From NCBI GenBank assembly GCA_021442965.1, contig JABUUX010000129.1, positions 1 to 17,506 on the forward strand: DNA of 17,506 bases. Direction: 5' to 3'. Positions 7,292 to 13,917 of the stretch are shown piece by piece. The translations under genes were made by a program, and so were the position numbers. The notes beneath the pieces are model-generated. The model did not search any database. It had not been told where the DNA came from and was given only the letters and a program-made list of their open reading frames with translations. The stretch is from Treponema sp. Its GTDB lineage: Bacteria > Spirochaetota > Spirochaetia > Treponematales > Treponemataceae. Numbering within the stretch: position 1 is the stretch's first letter; the number at the start of each line of letters is the position of its first letter.

Positions 7292-7345
7292 AGTTTTGTT
7301 GACAATACAAAAGTAATGTCTGATAACCTTTAAAATATAAAAGGT
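7292..7345. promoter_or_regulatory. Two inverted repeats upstream of fakB, candidate repressor operators
   Basis: The 168-nt gap between tetR and fakB holds two inverted repeats. The first is TTTTGT-TGACAAT-ACAAAA (arms 7294-7299 and 7307-7312), 26-48 nt upstream of the fakB ATG. The second is ACCTTT-N8-AAAGGT (arms 7326-7331 and 7340-7345), whose centre contains TATATT on the minus strand, a possible -10. No convincing -35 was found. Arm lengths and spacing suit a TetR-family dimer, and a tetR gene lies next door, but this is inference from position and symmetry. Confidence 0.4.
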
Positions 7346-7367
7346 AAAAAGAGAGTAGGAAATAGAC

Positions 7368-7402
7368 AAATTAGCAAAAATGTATGAAATTTAGGCAAAA
7401 TT
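7368..7402. repeat. Imperfect direct repeat downstream of tetR
   Basis: AAATTAGCAAAAAT (7368-7381) and AAATTTAGGCAAAATT (7387-7402) are near-copies about 20 bp apart, roughly two helical turns. They lie in the tetR-fakB gap, in AT-rich sequence where such matches arise easily. They could be regulator half-sites or nothing. Confidence 0.25.
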
Positions 7403-7434
7403 AAAAAAATGACTAAATAAAATCTCTAAAAACT

Positions 7435-7983
7435 TTAATTATTTTCCAAAAAATGGGCTTCCGTAATTATGTTTTGAGAAAGGATTTTTTTGAAAGTATC
7501 TATAAAGTCATCATCCATTCCCCGCATAAGCCATTCACATATAAGTCCGAAAAACTCAGAACGATACAGAAGAATAACGAGTTCTTTTTTTTCTGTCTCA
7601 ATATTCAAATCTTTTGTGCGTTTATCAAAGTATTTGCGCATAAACTGATCGCAGGTTTTTAAAAGTTCCTGTTCAAAAAGTTCCCTACTCATTGAATTGT
7701 AAACATTCATAAAAGCTTTGCGGTATTTTATTCCAAAATGTACAAATTCAAGAACAACTTCATCTATGGATTCTATTGAGGGGTGATTATCCAGAATTTG
7801 GTCTGTTGTGTTACGGATGATTTCAGTAAGAAGAGATGGAATATCGTGAAAGTGATAATAAAATGAATTTCTGTTTATGCCGCATTCTTCAACAATGGTT
7901 CTGACACTAATCTGATTTAAGGGCATTCTGTTCAGGAGTTTTATAAAAGTTTTTTGAATAGCGATTTTTGTAAAAGTTGCCAT
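7435..7983 (-). CDS. TetR/AcrR-family transcriptional regulator
   Basis: 182 residues from the ATG at 7983; a start at 8037 is possible but would overlap plsC and lacks a ribosome binding site, whereas 7983 has AAGGA overlapping the plsC stop. The N-terminal helix-turn-helix spans about residues 25-45 (ISVRTIVEECGINRNSFYYHF), with the typical TetR FYYHF end. The remainder is helical, with GLICEWLMRGMDD (146-158) near the C-terminus, resembling the C-terminal regions of DhaS-like TetR proteins. The ligand is unknown. Lying between plsC and fakB, 10 nt after plsC, it probably controls this lipid cluster, perhaps sensing an acyl-CoA, acyl-ACP or fatty acid. Whether it represses or activates cannot be read from the sequence. 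Confidence 0.88.
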   Translation of the reverse strand: MATFTKIAIQKTFIKLLNRMPLNQISVRTIVEECGINRNSFYYHFHDIPSLLTEIIRNTTDQILDNHPSIESIDEVVLEFVHFGIKYRKAFMNVYNSMSRELFEQELLKTCDQFMRKYFDKRTKDLNIETEKKELVILLYRSEFFGLICEWLMRGMDDDFIDTFKKILSQNIITEAHFLENN

Positions 7984-7993
7984 TGCGGATTCC

Positions 7994-8698
7994 TTACAAA
8001 GAAACAGGCTTTGAAATGTTCGGGTACAGTTCTGCATTCATCAGGGACTGAACTTTTCCTGATATTTCTTCTGTTTTGTGACTGCAGATGTATTCAGTTT
8101 CTAAAACAGCCTGAACATTCATTTTTATTTTTGTTCTGCGAAAAGGAAAATTTTTGTGGATTTTTTCTGTTCCAGAAACTGTAAGAACTACAACCGGAAC
8201 TTTTGCCATTTTTGCAATTTTAAAAACACCATTATGAAATGGTAAAAGACCTTCTTCATATTTTGTATTTCTGGTTCCTTCAGGATAAATCCCAATTGAA
8301 ACTATATCATTTTTTATGTAGTCAGCGGCTTTCATAAGGCATAGCAGGGACTGGCGCGGGTTGTCCCGATCGATTTTTAGAAAACAGCATTTTCTGAGCA
8401 TGCGACCAAAAATCGGGATATGAAAATTTCCTTCCTTAGTTACAAAGGCAGGCATATGTGAAGTACATTTAAGCCATACAAGCATAGGGTCAAAATTTGA
8501 TCTGTGATTGGAAACAAAAAGACATTTTCCTTCAGGGAGCTTTTCTTTTCCCGTAAACTGAATACTGCATCCTGCACACCAACATAGCATACGTGTAGCC
8601 TGAACAAGATTATAGTAATAAAATTTGCTGAAAGTAGTGTATTCTTTTTTTGTATTTACAAATCTTGAAATAATGAACAGAAAGCATAAATAAATCAT
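7994..8698 (-). CDS. plsC: 1-acyl-sn-glycerol-3-phosphate acyltransferase (PlsC family)
   Basis: 234 residues, normal for PlsC. It adds the second acyl chain to lysophosphatidic acid, giving phosphatidic acid, at the cytoplasmic membrane. The catalytic HX4D motif is SNHRSNFD (H65, D70). The glycerol-3-phosphate-binding motif is YPEGTRN (E140, G141, T142, R143), followed by PFHNGVFKIAKMAKVPVVVL. A hydrophobic N-terminus (1-14) may anchor it. The ATG at 8698 has an AAGGT ribosome binding site. It appears to be the first gene of the block ending in plsY, whose product supplies its substrate. Other lysophospholipid acyltransferases share these motifs, so the exact acceptor is inferred from the neighbours. 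Confidence 0.92.
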   Translation of the reverse strand: MIYLCFLFIISRFVNTKKEYTTFSKFYYYNLVQATRMLCWCAGCSIQFTGKEKLPEGKCLFVSNHRSNFDPMLVWLKCTSHMPAFVTKEGNFHIPIFGRMLRKCCFLKIDRDNPRQSLLCLMKAADYIKNDIVSIGIYPEGTRNTKYEEGLLPFHNGVFKIAKMAKVPVVVLTVSGTEKIHKNFPFRRTKIKMNVQAVLETEYICSHKTEEISGKVQSLMNAELYPNISKPVSL

Positions 8699-8723
8699 AG
8701 TTTTACCTTATTTCTAAAAGTAT

Positions 8724-8755
8724 ATTGTAGATTTTTGTGTTTGACCACATAAAGT
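8724..8755 (-). promoter_or_regulatory. Candidate plsC promoter with adjacent short inverted repeat
   Basis: On the minus strand TACAAT (8729 to 8724) is a good -10 placed 25 nt upstream of the plsC ATG; the -35 position is poor. Overlapping the spacer is TGTG-TTTGAC-CACA (8736-8749). Read on the plus strand, TTTTTGTGTTTGACCACATAAAGT-like sequence shares TTTTGT, TTGAC and AAAGT with the repeat upstream of fakB, with slightly different spacing, hinting at a common regulator site. Confidence 0.33.
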
Positions 8756-8777
8756 TCAGCTTCGAATAAATAAGCAA

Positions 8778-8806
8778 TTGATGTAAAAACACCTAATCGT
8801 TAAAAT
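8778..8806 (+). promoter_or_regulatory. asnA promoter
   Basis: TTGATG (8778-8783) and TAAAAT (8801-8806) with an exact 17-bp spacer match a sigma-70-type promoter at 4 of 6 and 5 of 6. Transcription would begin near 8813, leaving a short leader carrying the CGAGG ribosome binding site (8816-8820). This location rules against the in-frame ATG at 8809 and supports translation from 8827. Confidence 0.55.
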
Positions 8807-8826
8807 AAATGAATACGAGGCTTTTT

Positions 8827-9858
8827 ATGATAAAGTTACCATCAAAATATAAAAGTCAGCTTGGTTTAAAAGAAACTGAGCATGCTATTGTAAGCATTAA
8901 AGACTTTTTTCAGACAGCTCTTTCTACAGAACTGAATCTTACCCGTGTTACAGCACCATTATTTGTAAAATCCGGAATGGGAATTAACGACGATTTGAAC
9001 GGAGTTGAAAAACCTGTTTCGTTTCAGGTTCACGACATGGGTGGCCAAAAAATGGAAATTGTTCAGTCGCTGGCAAAATGGAAGAGACTTAAAATTACAG
9101 AAATGGGGCTGCAGCCAGGTTTTGGTATTTACACCGATATGAATGCTCTGCGTCCTGATGAAACACTGGATGCAATCCATTCCATTTATGTTGACCAGTG
9201 GGACTGGTGTATGGCAATTGATGAAAAGGACAGAACAGTTTTCTATCTTCATGAAATTGTAAAAAAGGTATATCGCTGTATTAAACGTACAGAATTTTTC
9301 TTGTATGACAGATATCCTTCACTGGTACCTGTTCTTCCGGAAGAAATAAAGATTCTTTTTGCTGATGATCTTCAGCGCCAGTATCCGGATCTTACACCGA
9401 AGCAGAGAGAAGATAAAGTTGCAAAGCAGTACGGGGCTGTTTTTATTACAGGTATTGGAGGAAAACTTCCTGACGGCTCTATTCATGATGGTCGTGCTCC
9501 TGACTATGATGACTGGATTACAGAGACTGGAGACGGTCACAGAGGATTGAACGGAGATATTGTTGTTTGGAATCCTGTTTTGAATTCTGCTTTTGAGCTT
9601 TCTTCTATGGGTATTCGAGTAAGCCCTGAAAGTCTGAAACTTCAGCTTAAAGAAAGAGATTGTATGGAGCGTTCAAAGTTTGACTTCCATTCAAGACTGC
9701 TAAAGGGAGATCTTACACAGACCTTGGGAGGAGGAATCGGTCAGTCCCGTTTATGTATGTTCCTTCTTCGTAAAGCGCATATCGGTGAAATCCAGGTTTC
9801 AAGCTGGAGTGACGATATTCTTAAAGATTGTAAAAAACGAGGAATCACACTTCTATAA
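8827..9858 (+). CDS. asnA: Aspartate--ammonia ligase (asparagine synthetase A)
   Basis: 343 residues, close to E. coli AsnA (330). It makes asparagine from aspartate, ammonia and ATP in the cytoplasm; the fold is that of class II aminoacyl-tRNA synthetases. Conserved blocks: VEKPVSFQV (60-68), EIVQSLAKWKR (77-87), MNALRPDE (105-112), HSIYVDQWDW (118-127), GIGGKLPDG (209-217), RAPDYDDW (223-230), LNGDIVVWNPVL (241-252), FELSSMGIRV (256-265) and the ATP-site glycine-rich GGGIGQSR (301-308). The start at 8827 is chosen over 8809 because of the CGAGG site 6 nt upstream and the promoter position. It appears to be a single-gene transcript, divergent from plsC and closed by a strong terminator. Confidence 0.96.
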   Translation: MIKLPSKYKSQLGLKETEHAIVSIKDFFQTALSTELNLTRVTAPLFVKSGMGINDDLNGVEKPVSFQVHDMGGQKMEIVQSLAKWKRLKITEMGLQPGFGIYTDMNALRPDETLDAIHSIYVDQWDWCMAIDEKDRTVFYLHEIVKKVYRCIKRTEFFLYDRYPSLVPVLPEEIKILFADDLQRQYPDLTPKQREDKVAKQYGAVFITGIGGKLPDGSIHDGRAPDYDDWITETGDGHRGLNGDIVVWNPVLNSAFELSSMGIRVSPESLKLQLKERDCMERSKFDFHSRLLKGDLTQTLGGGIGQSRLCMFLLRKAHIGEIQVSSWSDDILKDCKKRGITLL

Positions 9859-9867
9859 AAAATGCAG

Positions 9868-9895
9868 ACCCGGGTTTTTAGCCCGGGTTTCTTTT
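9868..9895 (+). terminator. Rho-independent terminator of asnA
   Basis: ACCCGGG (9868-9874) pairs with CCCGGGT (9882-9888), a GC-rich 7-bp stem around a 7-nt loop, followed by TTCTTTT. It starts 10 nt after the asnA stop codon. It ends only 7 nt before the next gene's ATG. Confidence 0.85.
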
Positions 9896-9902
9896 AACGT
9901 TT

Positions 9903-10799
9903 ATGATTAATTCTAAAGAAGAACTTCTAAAACAAATAATAAGTGAAAGACGACATAACGAAAATCTTTTTACTTCTTTTTTTATAAATGCTTCCTGTAT
10001 TGATGCCGCAGTTTGTCGTGAAGCTCAGAATATTTTCTGTTCATTTGATATTCCATTGAACCCGGAACAAAAAGGTGACAAACTTCTATTTGATAAAAAA
10101 TTTTATGCAGGAAAGGCAAATCTTTTGAATATGAATAATCTGATTTTTGGATTTTGTTTGTATTACGCAAAAGATTGTGGAGATTCTCTTAAGCAGTTTA
10201 TGGACCGCTTTGATTTTGCCTTGAATCAATATCCAAATCATATGGAATTTCCTCAGCTGGAAGATTCAGATTCTGCAAAAGTTTCAGGTGTTTTTTCTGC
10301 TCAGGATATAAGACAGGCCAGAAATATTGCTTTTGCGTGCCGTACCTTTTATTCTTGCGGTAGGGCGGTTCCTTGGTTTCTTTTTGTACTTAAGCCACTT
10401 AGAATAACTCCTTCGGCATTTTTTGCAGATTTTGCAGAATGGCAGAGATGTAATAATTGTGATTATAAATCAGGCTTTAACCCCGAGAAAGAAAAACATT
10501 CCGACATAGAAAAAATGCAGATTCTTTTTTTGGAACAGAAATATGAGGAAAAAGGGAAACCTCAAATGCTTAATCTTGTGTGCGATATTGTAAGAATAAA
10601 TGGAGCCATGTCGCGTCTTTTGGAAGATTCAAATAAAACTGTTTCTGAAATAATTATTAAAACTTCCTATAACCCGGATGATCTTTTTAGCGAAGAAATT
10701 ATGAATCTTGAAGCATTTCATGAAAATGTTTGCATGGAAGAATGCAGTGTCAGACTTTTTCTTACAGAGAATGGTCCTGATTATGAAATTAATTCTTAA
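9903..10799 (+). CDS. Cysteine-rich protein of unknown function
   Basis: 298 residues; not recognised. It has no signal peptide and no clear membrane segment, so it is probably cytoplasmic. Twelve cysteines (32, 38, 46, 85, 92, 146, 152, 183, 186, 227, 277, 281) make up about 4 percent of the protein. They include a CxxC pair in RCNNCDY (182-188) and a CMEEC pair at 277-281, which might bind metal or an iron-sulfur cluster, though no known cluster signature is complete. The ATG has no Shine-Dalgarno and lies just after the asnA terminator, so the start is uncertain and expression is either leaderless or by read-through. It is 14 nt upstream of the pseudouridine synthase gene and probably co-transcribed with it. 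Confidence 0.65.
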   Translation: MINSKEELLKQIISERRHNENLFTSFFINASCIDAAVCREAQNIFCSFDIPLNPEQKGDKLLFDKKFYAGKANLLNMNNLIFGFCLYYAKDCGDSLKQFMDRFDFALNQYPNHMEFPQLEDSDSAKVSGVFSAQDIRQARNIAFACRTFYSCGRAVPWFLFVLKPLRITPSAFFADFAEWQRCNNCDYKSGFNPEKEKHSDIEKMQILFLEQKYEEKGKPQMLNLVCDIVRINGAMSRLLEDSNKTVSEIIIKTSYNPDDLFSEEIMNLEAFHENVCMEECSVRLFLTENGPDYEINS

Positions 10800-10813
10800 A
10801 AGCTGAAATAAAA

Positions 10814-11755
10814 ATGAGAAAGTCTTTTACTTCTGATACTTCAATTTCACTTAATGATTTTTTGAGAAGTGAACTTAAAAAACTTCCGGAATTTACAGAA
10901 TATGATATTTCCAATTCTAAAATCAGGCGAATGATAGTTGCTGGCTGTGTCACTGTAAACGGACGGGGTGTAACAAGACCTGGTTTTGAACTTAGAGGTA
11001 AATCTACTGTTGTTTGTGATATTGATATTGAAAAATTCTTTTTTGAAAAGCAGCCTGAGGATATTGATTTTATACTTACAGAAAAGGATGTGCTTTTTGA
11101 AGATGATTTTATTATTCTTGTAAATAAACCTGCTTTTCTTCCTGTAGAGCAGACAATAGTGGGGAATCGGAAAAATCTTCATGATGCAGTTGTAGAATAT
11201 CTTTGGACTAAAAATCCCATGCTTCGAAATCCTCCATACGTGGGAATTATGCACAGGCTGGATCGTGAAACAAGCGGAGTTATTCTATTTACCAAACAGA
11301 GGGTGGCAAATAAAAGTTTATTCGAACAGTTTGAAAAACATACCATTACAAAGACTTATATTGCTGTAGTGTCAGGAAACACAACAAAGAAAGAATTTAC
11401 AGTGGAAAATACAATCGGACGCATATCTCCTAAAAGCCAGGTGGCAAAATGGGGAAGCCTTCCTGAAAGTAGGGGCGGGCTTTATGCCAAAACGTCGTTT
11501 AAAATTATGAAAACTTTGAAAAAAAATAAGATAGAATTGAGCACTGTTCAATGTGAACTATTTACAGGACGCACTCACCAGATTCGTGTTCATCTTTCAG
11601 AGTCAGGTTTACCGATTCTTGGTGATAAATTATACGGCGGTAAAGACTTTAAACGCATAATGCTTCACGCAAATATGTTAGAGTTTACTCATCCAATAAG
11701 CGGAAAAAAAATGTGTATCTGTGCAAAATCAAAAGATTTTGCAGGATTTGTTTGA
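10814..11755 (+). CDS. RluA-family pseudouridine synthase
   Basis: 313 residues, typical for the family. It isomerises uridine to pseudouridine in rRNA or tRNA. An S4 RNA-binding domain covers about 10-75 (FLRSELKKL, SKIRRMIVAGCVTVNG). The catalytic domain follows: ILVNKPAFLPV (101-111), then GIMHRLDRETSGVILFTK (144-161) with catalytic Asp150, KTYIAVVSG (180-188), FTGRTHQIRVHL (250-261), GDKLYGG (270-276) and RIMLHA (281-286). The member (RluC, RluD or another) cannot be assigned, so no symbol is given. It follows the cysteine-rich gene by 14 nt with only a weak ribosome binding site, and ends 7 nt from the convergent PHP phosphatase gene. Confidence 0.92.
   Translation: MRKSFTSDTSISLNDFLRSELKKLPEFTEYDISNSKIRRMIVAGCVTVNGRGVTRPGFELRGKSTVVCDIDIEKFFFEKQPEDIDFILTEKDVLFEDDFIILVNKPAFLPVEQTIVGNRKNLHDAVVEYLWTKNPMLRNPPYVGIMHRLDRETSGVILFTKQRVANKSLFEQFEKHTITKTYIAVVSGNTTKKEFTVENTIGRISPKSQVAKWGSLPESRGGLYAKTSFKIMKTLKKNKIELSTVQCELFTGRTHQIRVHLSESGLPILGDKLYGGKDFKRIMLHANMLEFTHPISGKKMCICAKSKDFAGFV
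11722..11743. terminator. Palindrome at the 3' end of the rluA-like gene, possible terminator
   Basis: TGCAAAATC (11722-11730) and GATTTTGCA (11735-11743) make a perfect 9-bp stem with an AAAA loop, inside the last codons of the pseudouridine synthase gene. The tracts that follow are interrupted on the plus strand; on the minus strand a run of eight T lies about 10 nt further on. It may end transcripts of the convergent gene pair, but it is AT-rich and the U-tracts are not adjacent. Confidence 0.3.
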
Positions 11756-11762
11756 ATTAAAA

Positions 11763-12590
11763 TCAGATTTTTACAGCCCCAACACAAGGATAAACAAGTT
11801 CTTTGTATCCGATTTTTTTTGCCATCTCTTTTGCTTCGTTAAATGCAAAGTCCAAATGTTCTGTTTTGTGTGCATCGCTGTTAATGCAGACCGGGACTTT
11901 GTATTCAAAAAAATATTCCATAAGTTCTTGTGACGGGTAAAAATCTTTTATGGAATTTCTTGCAAGTCCGCCTGTATTAATTTCTGCAATGACGCCTTTT
12001 TTTGCTGCAGTCTTTGCCAGAGTTTTCAGTTCTTTTTTATACCAGGAATCATTCGGATTAAAAAAGTTCAATTCTCCGTTTCTGATTTTTATTAAATCAG
12101 GGTGACCCAATATATCAAAGTTTCCTTTTTCAATCATTTCCCGTTCGGCTGCAAAATATTCCTGCACTGCTTTTTTCCCGTTTCCATTATAGAGGATATT
12201 CAATCCCCGTTTTACTCTTTCTGAAGAATTATCTACCGAGTAATGTCCTTTTTTATTTGCTATATAGTGAACAGAACCGATGAGGTAGTCGGGAGAAAGT
12301 TCTTTGTAAAACTCTTTATCAGGAAAGGTTAGAGTCGGGTAATAATCACATTCAAAGCCTGTAAAGATTTTTATTTTGTCTGAGTATTTTTCTTTCAGCC
12401 TTTTTATTTCGTCTGTATAGGAAATAAAATCATGGGAAGGGATATGCCAGTTTCCTGAAAAAGGGAACATGCTGTGGCTTGAAAATCCCAATGCGTTAAA
12501 GTTTTTTTCAATGGCAGAAAGAACCATTTCTTCTGCAGTATTTTTTCCGTCGCAGAAATTGGTGTGAGTGTGAAAATTACATTTTTCCAT
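11763..12590 (-). CDS. PHP-domain histidinol-phosphatase (HisK/HisJ family)
   Basis: 275 residues, normal for the family. PHP phosphatases are multi-metal enzymes; this subgroup hydrolyses histidinol-phosphate to histidinol in histidine synthesis. The metal ligands are visible in order: NFHTHTNFCDG (H7, H9, D14), GFSSHS (H39), FTGFECDY (E80), IGSVHY (H108), ILGHPDLIK (H163) and CINSDAHKTEHL (D239, H241). INTGGLARN lies before the last block. No other histidine gene is in the window, so the physiological substrate is inferred from the family only. It follows the receiver-STAS-receiver gene by 20 nt on the same strand and may be co-transcribed with it. It has a weak GAGA ribosome binding site. 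Confidence 0.87.
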   Translation of the reverse strand: MEKCNFHTHTNFCDGKNTAEEMVLSAIEKNFNALGFSSHSMFPFSGNWHIPSHDFISYTDEIKRLKEKYSDKIKIFTGFECDYYPTLTFPDKEFYKELSPDYLIGSVHYIANKKGHYSVDNSSERVKRGLNILYNGNGKKAVQEYFAAEREMIEKGNFDILGHPDLIKIRNGELNFFNPNDSWYKKELKTLAKTAAKKGVIAEINTGGLARNSIKDFYPSQELMEYFFEYKVPVCINSDAHKTEHLDFAFNEAKEMAKKIGYKELVYPCVGAVKI

Positions 12591-12610
12591 ATTTTAAATC
12601 TCTATAAAAA

Positions 12611-13858
12611 TCAGTTTTTCTTATGAAGAAGAGAAATTGCTTTTTCAAGGATAACTTCAGGTTTTTGAGGCTTCATAAGATAAATGGAGGCACCTGTGCT
12701 CAGTACTCGGACAATTAATTCTCGCTGTGCACTTGCCGAGTAAACTATAACCGGAGGAGCAAATCGGTCGGAACGGAACTCCTGAAGAATTTCAAAACCC
12801 ATAGATGATGGATCCAGTACATCAAGAATGACAAAGCTGTATTTATCTGGAGTATAAGCATCTTGGAATTGCTTTCCTGTTTGGAATACTTCAGCTTTAG
12901 CACCGTTTGCAACAAATGTTCGTTCCAGAATTGCTGCTGTCTGAGGATCACGTTCAATAATTGCTGCAGAGAATACAGCTCCTACTGAGTTGTCTTTGTT
13001 TGTTGCGCCCGTATCTGAAAAAAATCTTGTTTCAATAGAACTTGACTCTTCATCATTTGCCGAACTTACAAGAATGCGCTCAGTTATAAGATCTGAAACA
13101 CTTGTTGTAATTGAACTGTCTACCAATGAATTTAAAACTTTTGGAAGATTACTGGAAACTTCAATCCCGTCATAATCAGAATGCCCGTCTACCAGACTTT
13201 TTACAAAAGGGCTGAGTGAAAGAATTTTTACGTTTTTTGAATGTATTTTGGGATTTACAAGAACGTTGTCTATAAGATATTCCAGATTCAGACCGTCAAC
13301 AAAAGTCAAATCCAGATTTGTGAGCATGATAATAACTTTTGGATAGTCCAGATTTTCACGTTCAATCATTTCTGCCAGTTTGAATTTTAGAAGTGCAAGT
13401 TTTTCGCGGTTTAAACCTTGGGCTACTTCAATAAAAATAATATTTCCGTTTCTGTGAATGTCCAGAACACAGGGGGTAGTATCCATAGAAACTGGGAGTC
13501 TTAAAACCTGCCCTATGGATTCAAAAAAAAGGTCAAACTTAATAGGCTTTGTAAAATATTTGATTACTCCGTATTTTGCAAGTGAACCAATCTGAGCCTT
13601 ATCAATAAGAGGACCTGTCATTATAATAGGAATAGATGCAGTATTTGGATTTGAAATCTTTTTTTGAAGAAAATCTGAAACTTTACCCGTACTGTCATTT
13701 CTGTCCATAATGACCAGATTTGGTAAAGACGTAATGAGTTTTGTAGAGGCATCTCGATTTTCAACAGCAGTATTTACTTCAACTTTGTCTACTGAAAGTT
13801 TATCTTTTAAGAAATCTCGGAACAAAGGGTGTGCATCAACTATTAAAACGCTTTTCAT
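12611..13858 (-). CDS. Receiver-STAS-receiver signalling protein
   Basis: 415 residues with no output DNA-binding or enzymatic domain. Residues 1-118 are a receiver: VLIVDAHPLF (D8), LVIMDRNDS (phospho-acceptor D52), IIMTG (T81) and FTKPIKF (K104). The acidic pair is reduced to one Asp, the partner being Ala9. Residues about 128-240 look like a STAS fold: GNIIFIEVAQGL, KVIIMLTNLDLTFVDGL, LEYLIDNVL and VKILSLSPFVKSLV. Residues about 296-415 are a second receiver: IIERDP (E302, D304), VILDVLDPSSMG (D346), VIVYSAS (S374) and YLMKPQKP (K396), complete for phosphorylation. A Ser-rich linker (250-290) joins them. It is likely a partner-switching or scaffold element downstream of a sensor kinase; partners are unknown. 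The STAS call is from pattern only and is the least certain part. Confidence 0.82.
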   Translation of the reverse strand: MKSVLIVDAHPLFRDFLKDKLSVDKVEVNTAVENRDASTKLITSLPNLVIMDRNDSTGKVSDFLQKKISNPNTASIPIIMTGPLIDKAQIGSLAKYGVIKYFTKPIKFDLFFESIGQVLRLPVSMDTTPCVLDIHRNGNIIFIEVAQGLNREKLALLKFKLAEMIERENLDYPKVIIMLTNLDLTFVDGLNLEYLIDNVLVNPKIHSKNVKILSLSPFVKSLVDGHSDYDGIEVSSNLPKVLNSLVDSSITTSVSDLITERILVSSANDEESSSIETRFFSDTGATNKDNSVGAVFSAAIIERDPQTAAILERTFVANGAKAEVFQTGKQFQDAYTPDKYSFVILDVLDPSSMGFEILQEFRSDRFAPPVIVYSASAQRELIVRVLSTGASIYLMKPQKPEVILEKAISLLHKKN

Positions 13859-13917
13859 AGGTGAATTTTACCACATAATAGTATAAAATTAAAGAATTAA
13901 AAAGAAATGGAGGTTAT
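13859..13917. promoter_or_regulatory. Divergent promoter region with overlapping -10 boxes
   Basis: In this 59-nt gap TATAAA on the plus strand (13882-13887) overlaps TATACT on the minus strand (13885 to 13880), so RNA polymerase could not occupy both at once. Neither has a clear -35 box. The plus-strand gene has a strong GGAGG ribosome binding site (13909-13913); the minus-strand gene has none obvious. Weak evidence in AT-rich sequence. Confidence 0.3.

Noticed and set aside
7267..7305. Longer N-terminus for fakB starting at 7305
   Set aside because: The extra residues do not resemble the DegV N-terminus, and the ATG at 7266 has a good AGGGG site and begins directly with the conserved strand. 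The extension would also run through the inverted repeat.
7299..7327. Consensus TTGACA on the plus strand followed 17 bp later by TGATAA, as a promoter
   Set aside because: TGATAA is a poor -10 and no plus-strand gene follows for over 1.4 kb; the TTGACA is better read as part of the inverted repeat upstream of fakB.
7984..8037. Longer N-terminus for the TetR regulator starting at 8037
   Set aside because: It would overlap plsC by 44 nt with no ribosome binding site, while 7983 has AAGGA and begins just before the first TetR helix.
8809..8826. asnA start at 8809
   Set aside because: The likely transcription start lies near 8813, beyond this ATG, and the CGAGG site is correctly placed for 8827.
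10847..11254. 135-codon minus-strand frame inside the pseudouridine synthase gene
   Set aside because: Fully antisense to conserved S4 and catalytic motifs; its Lys/Ile/Phe/Asn-rich composition is what AT-rich antisense gives.
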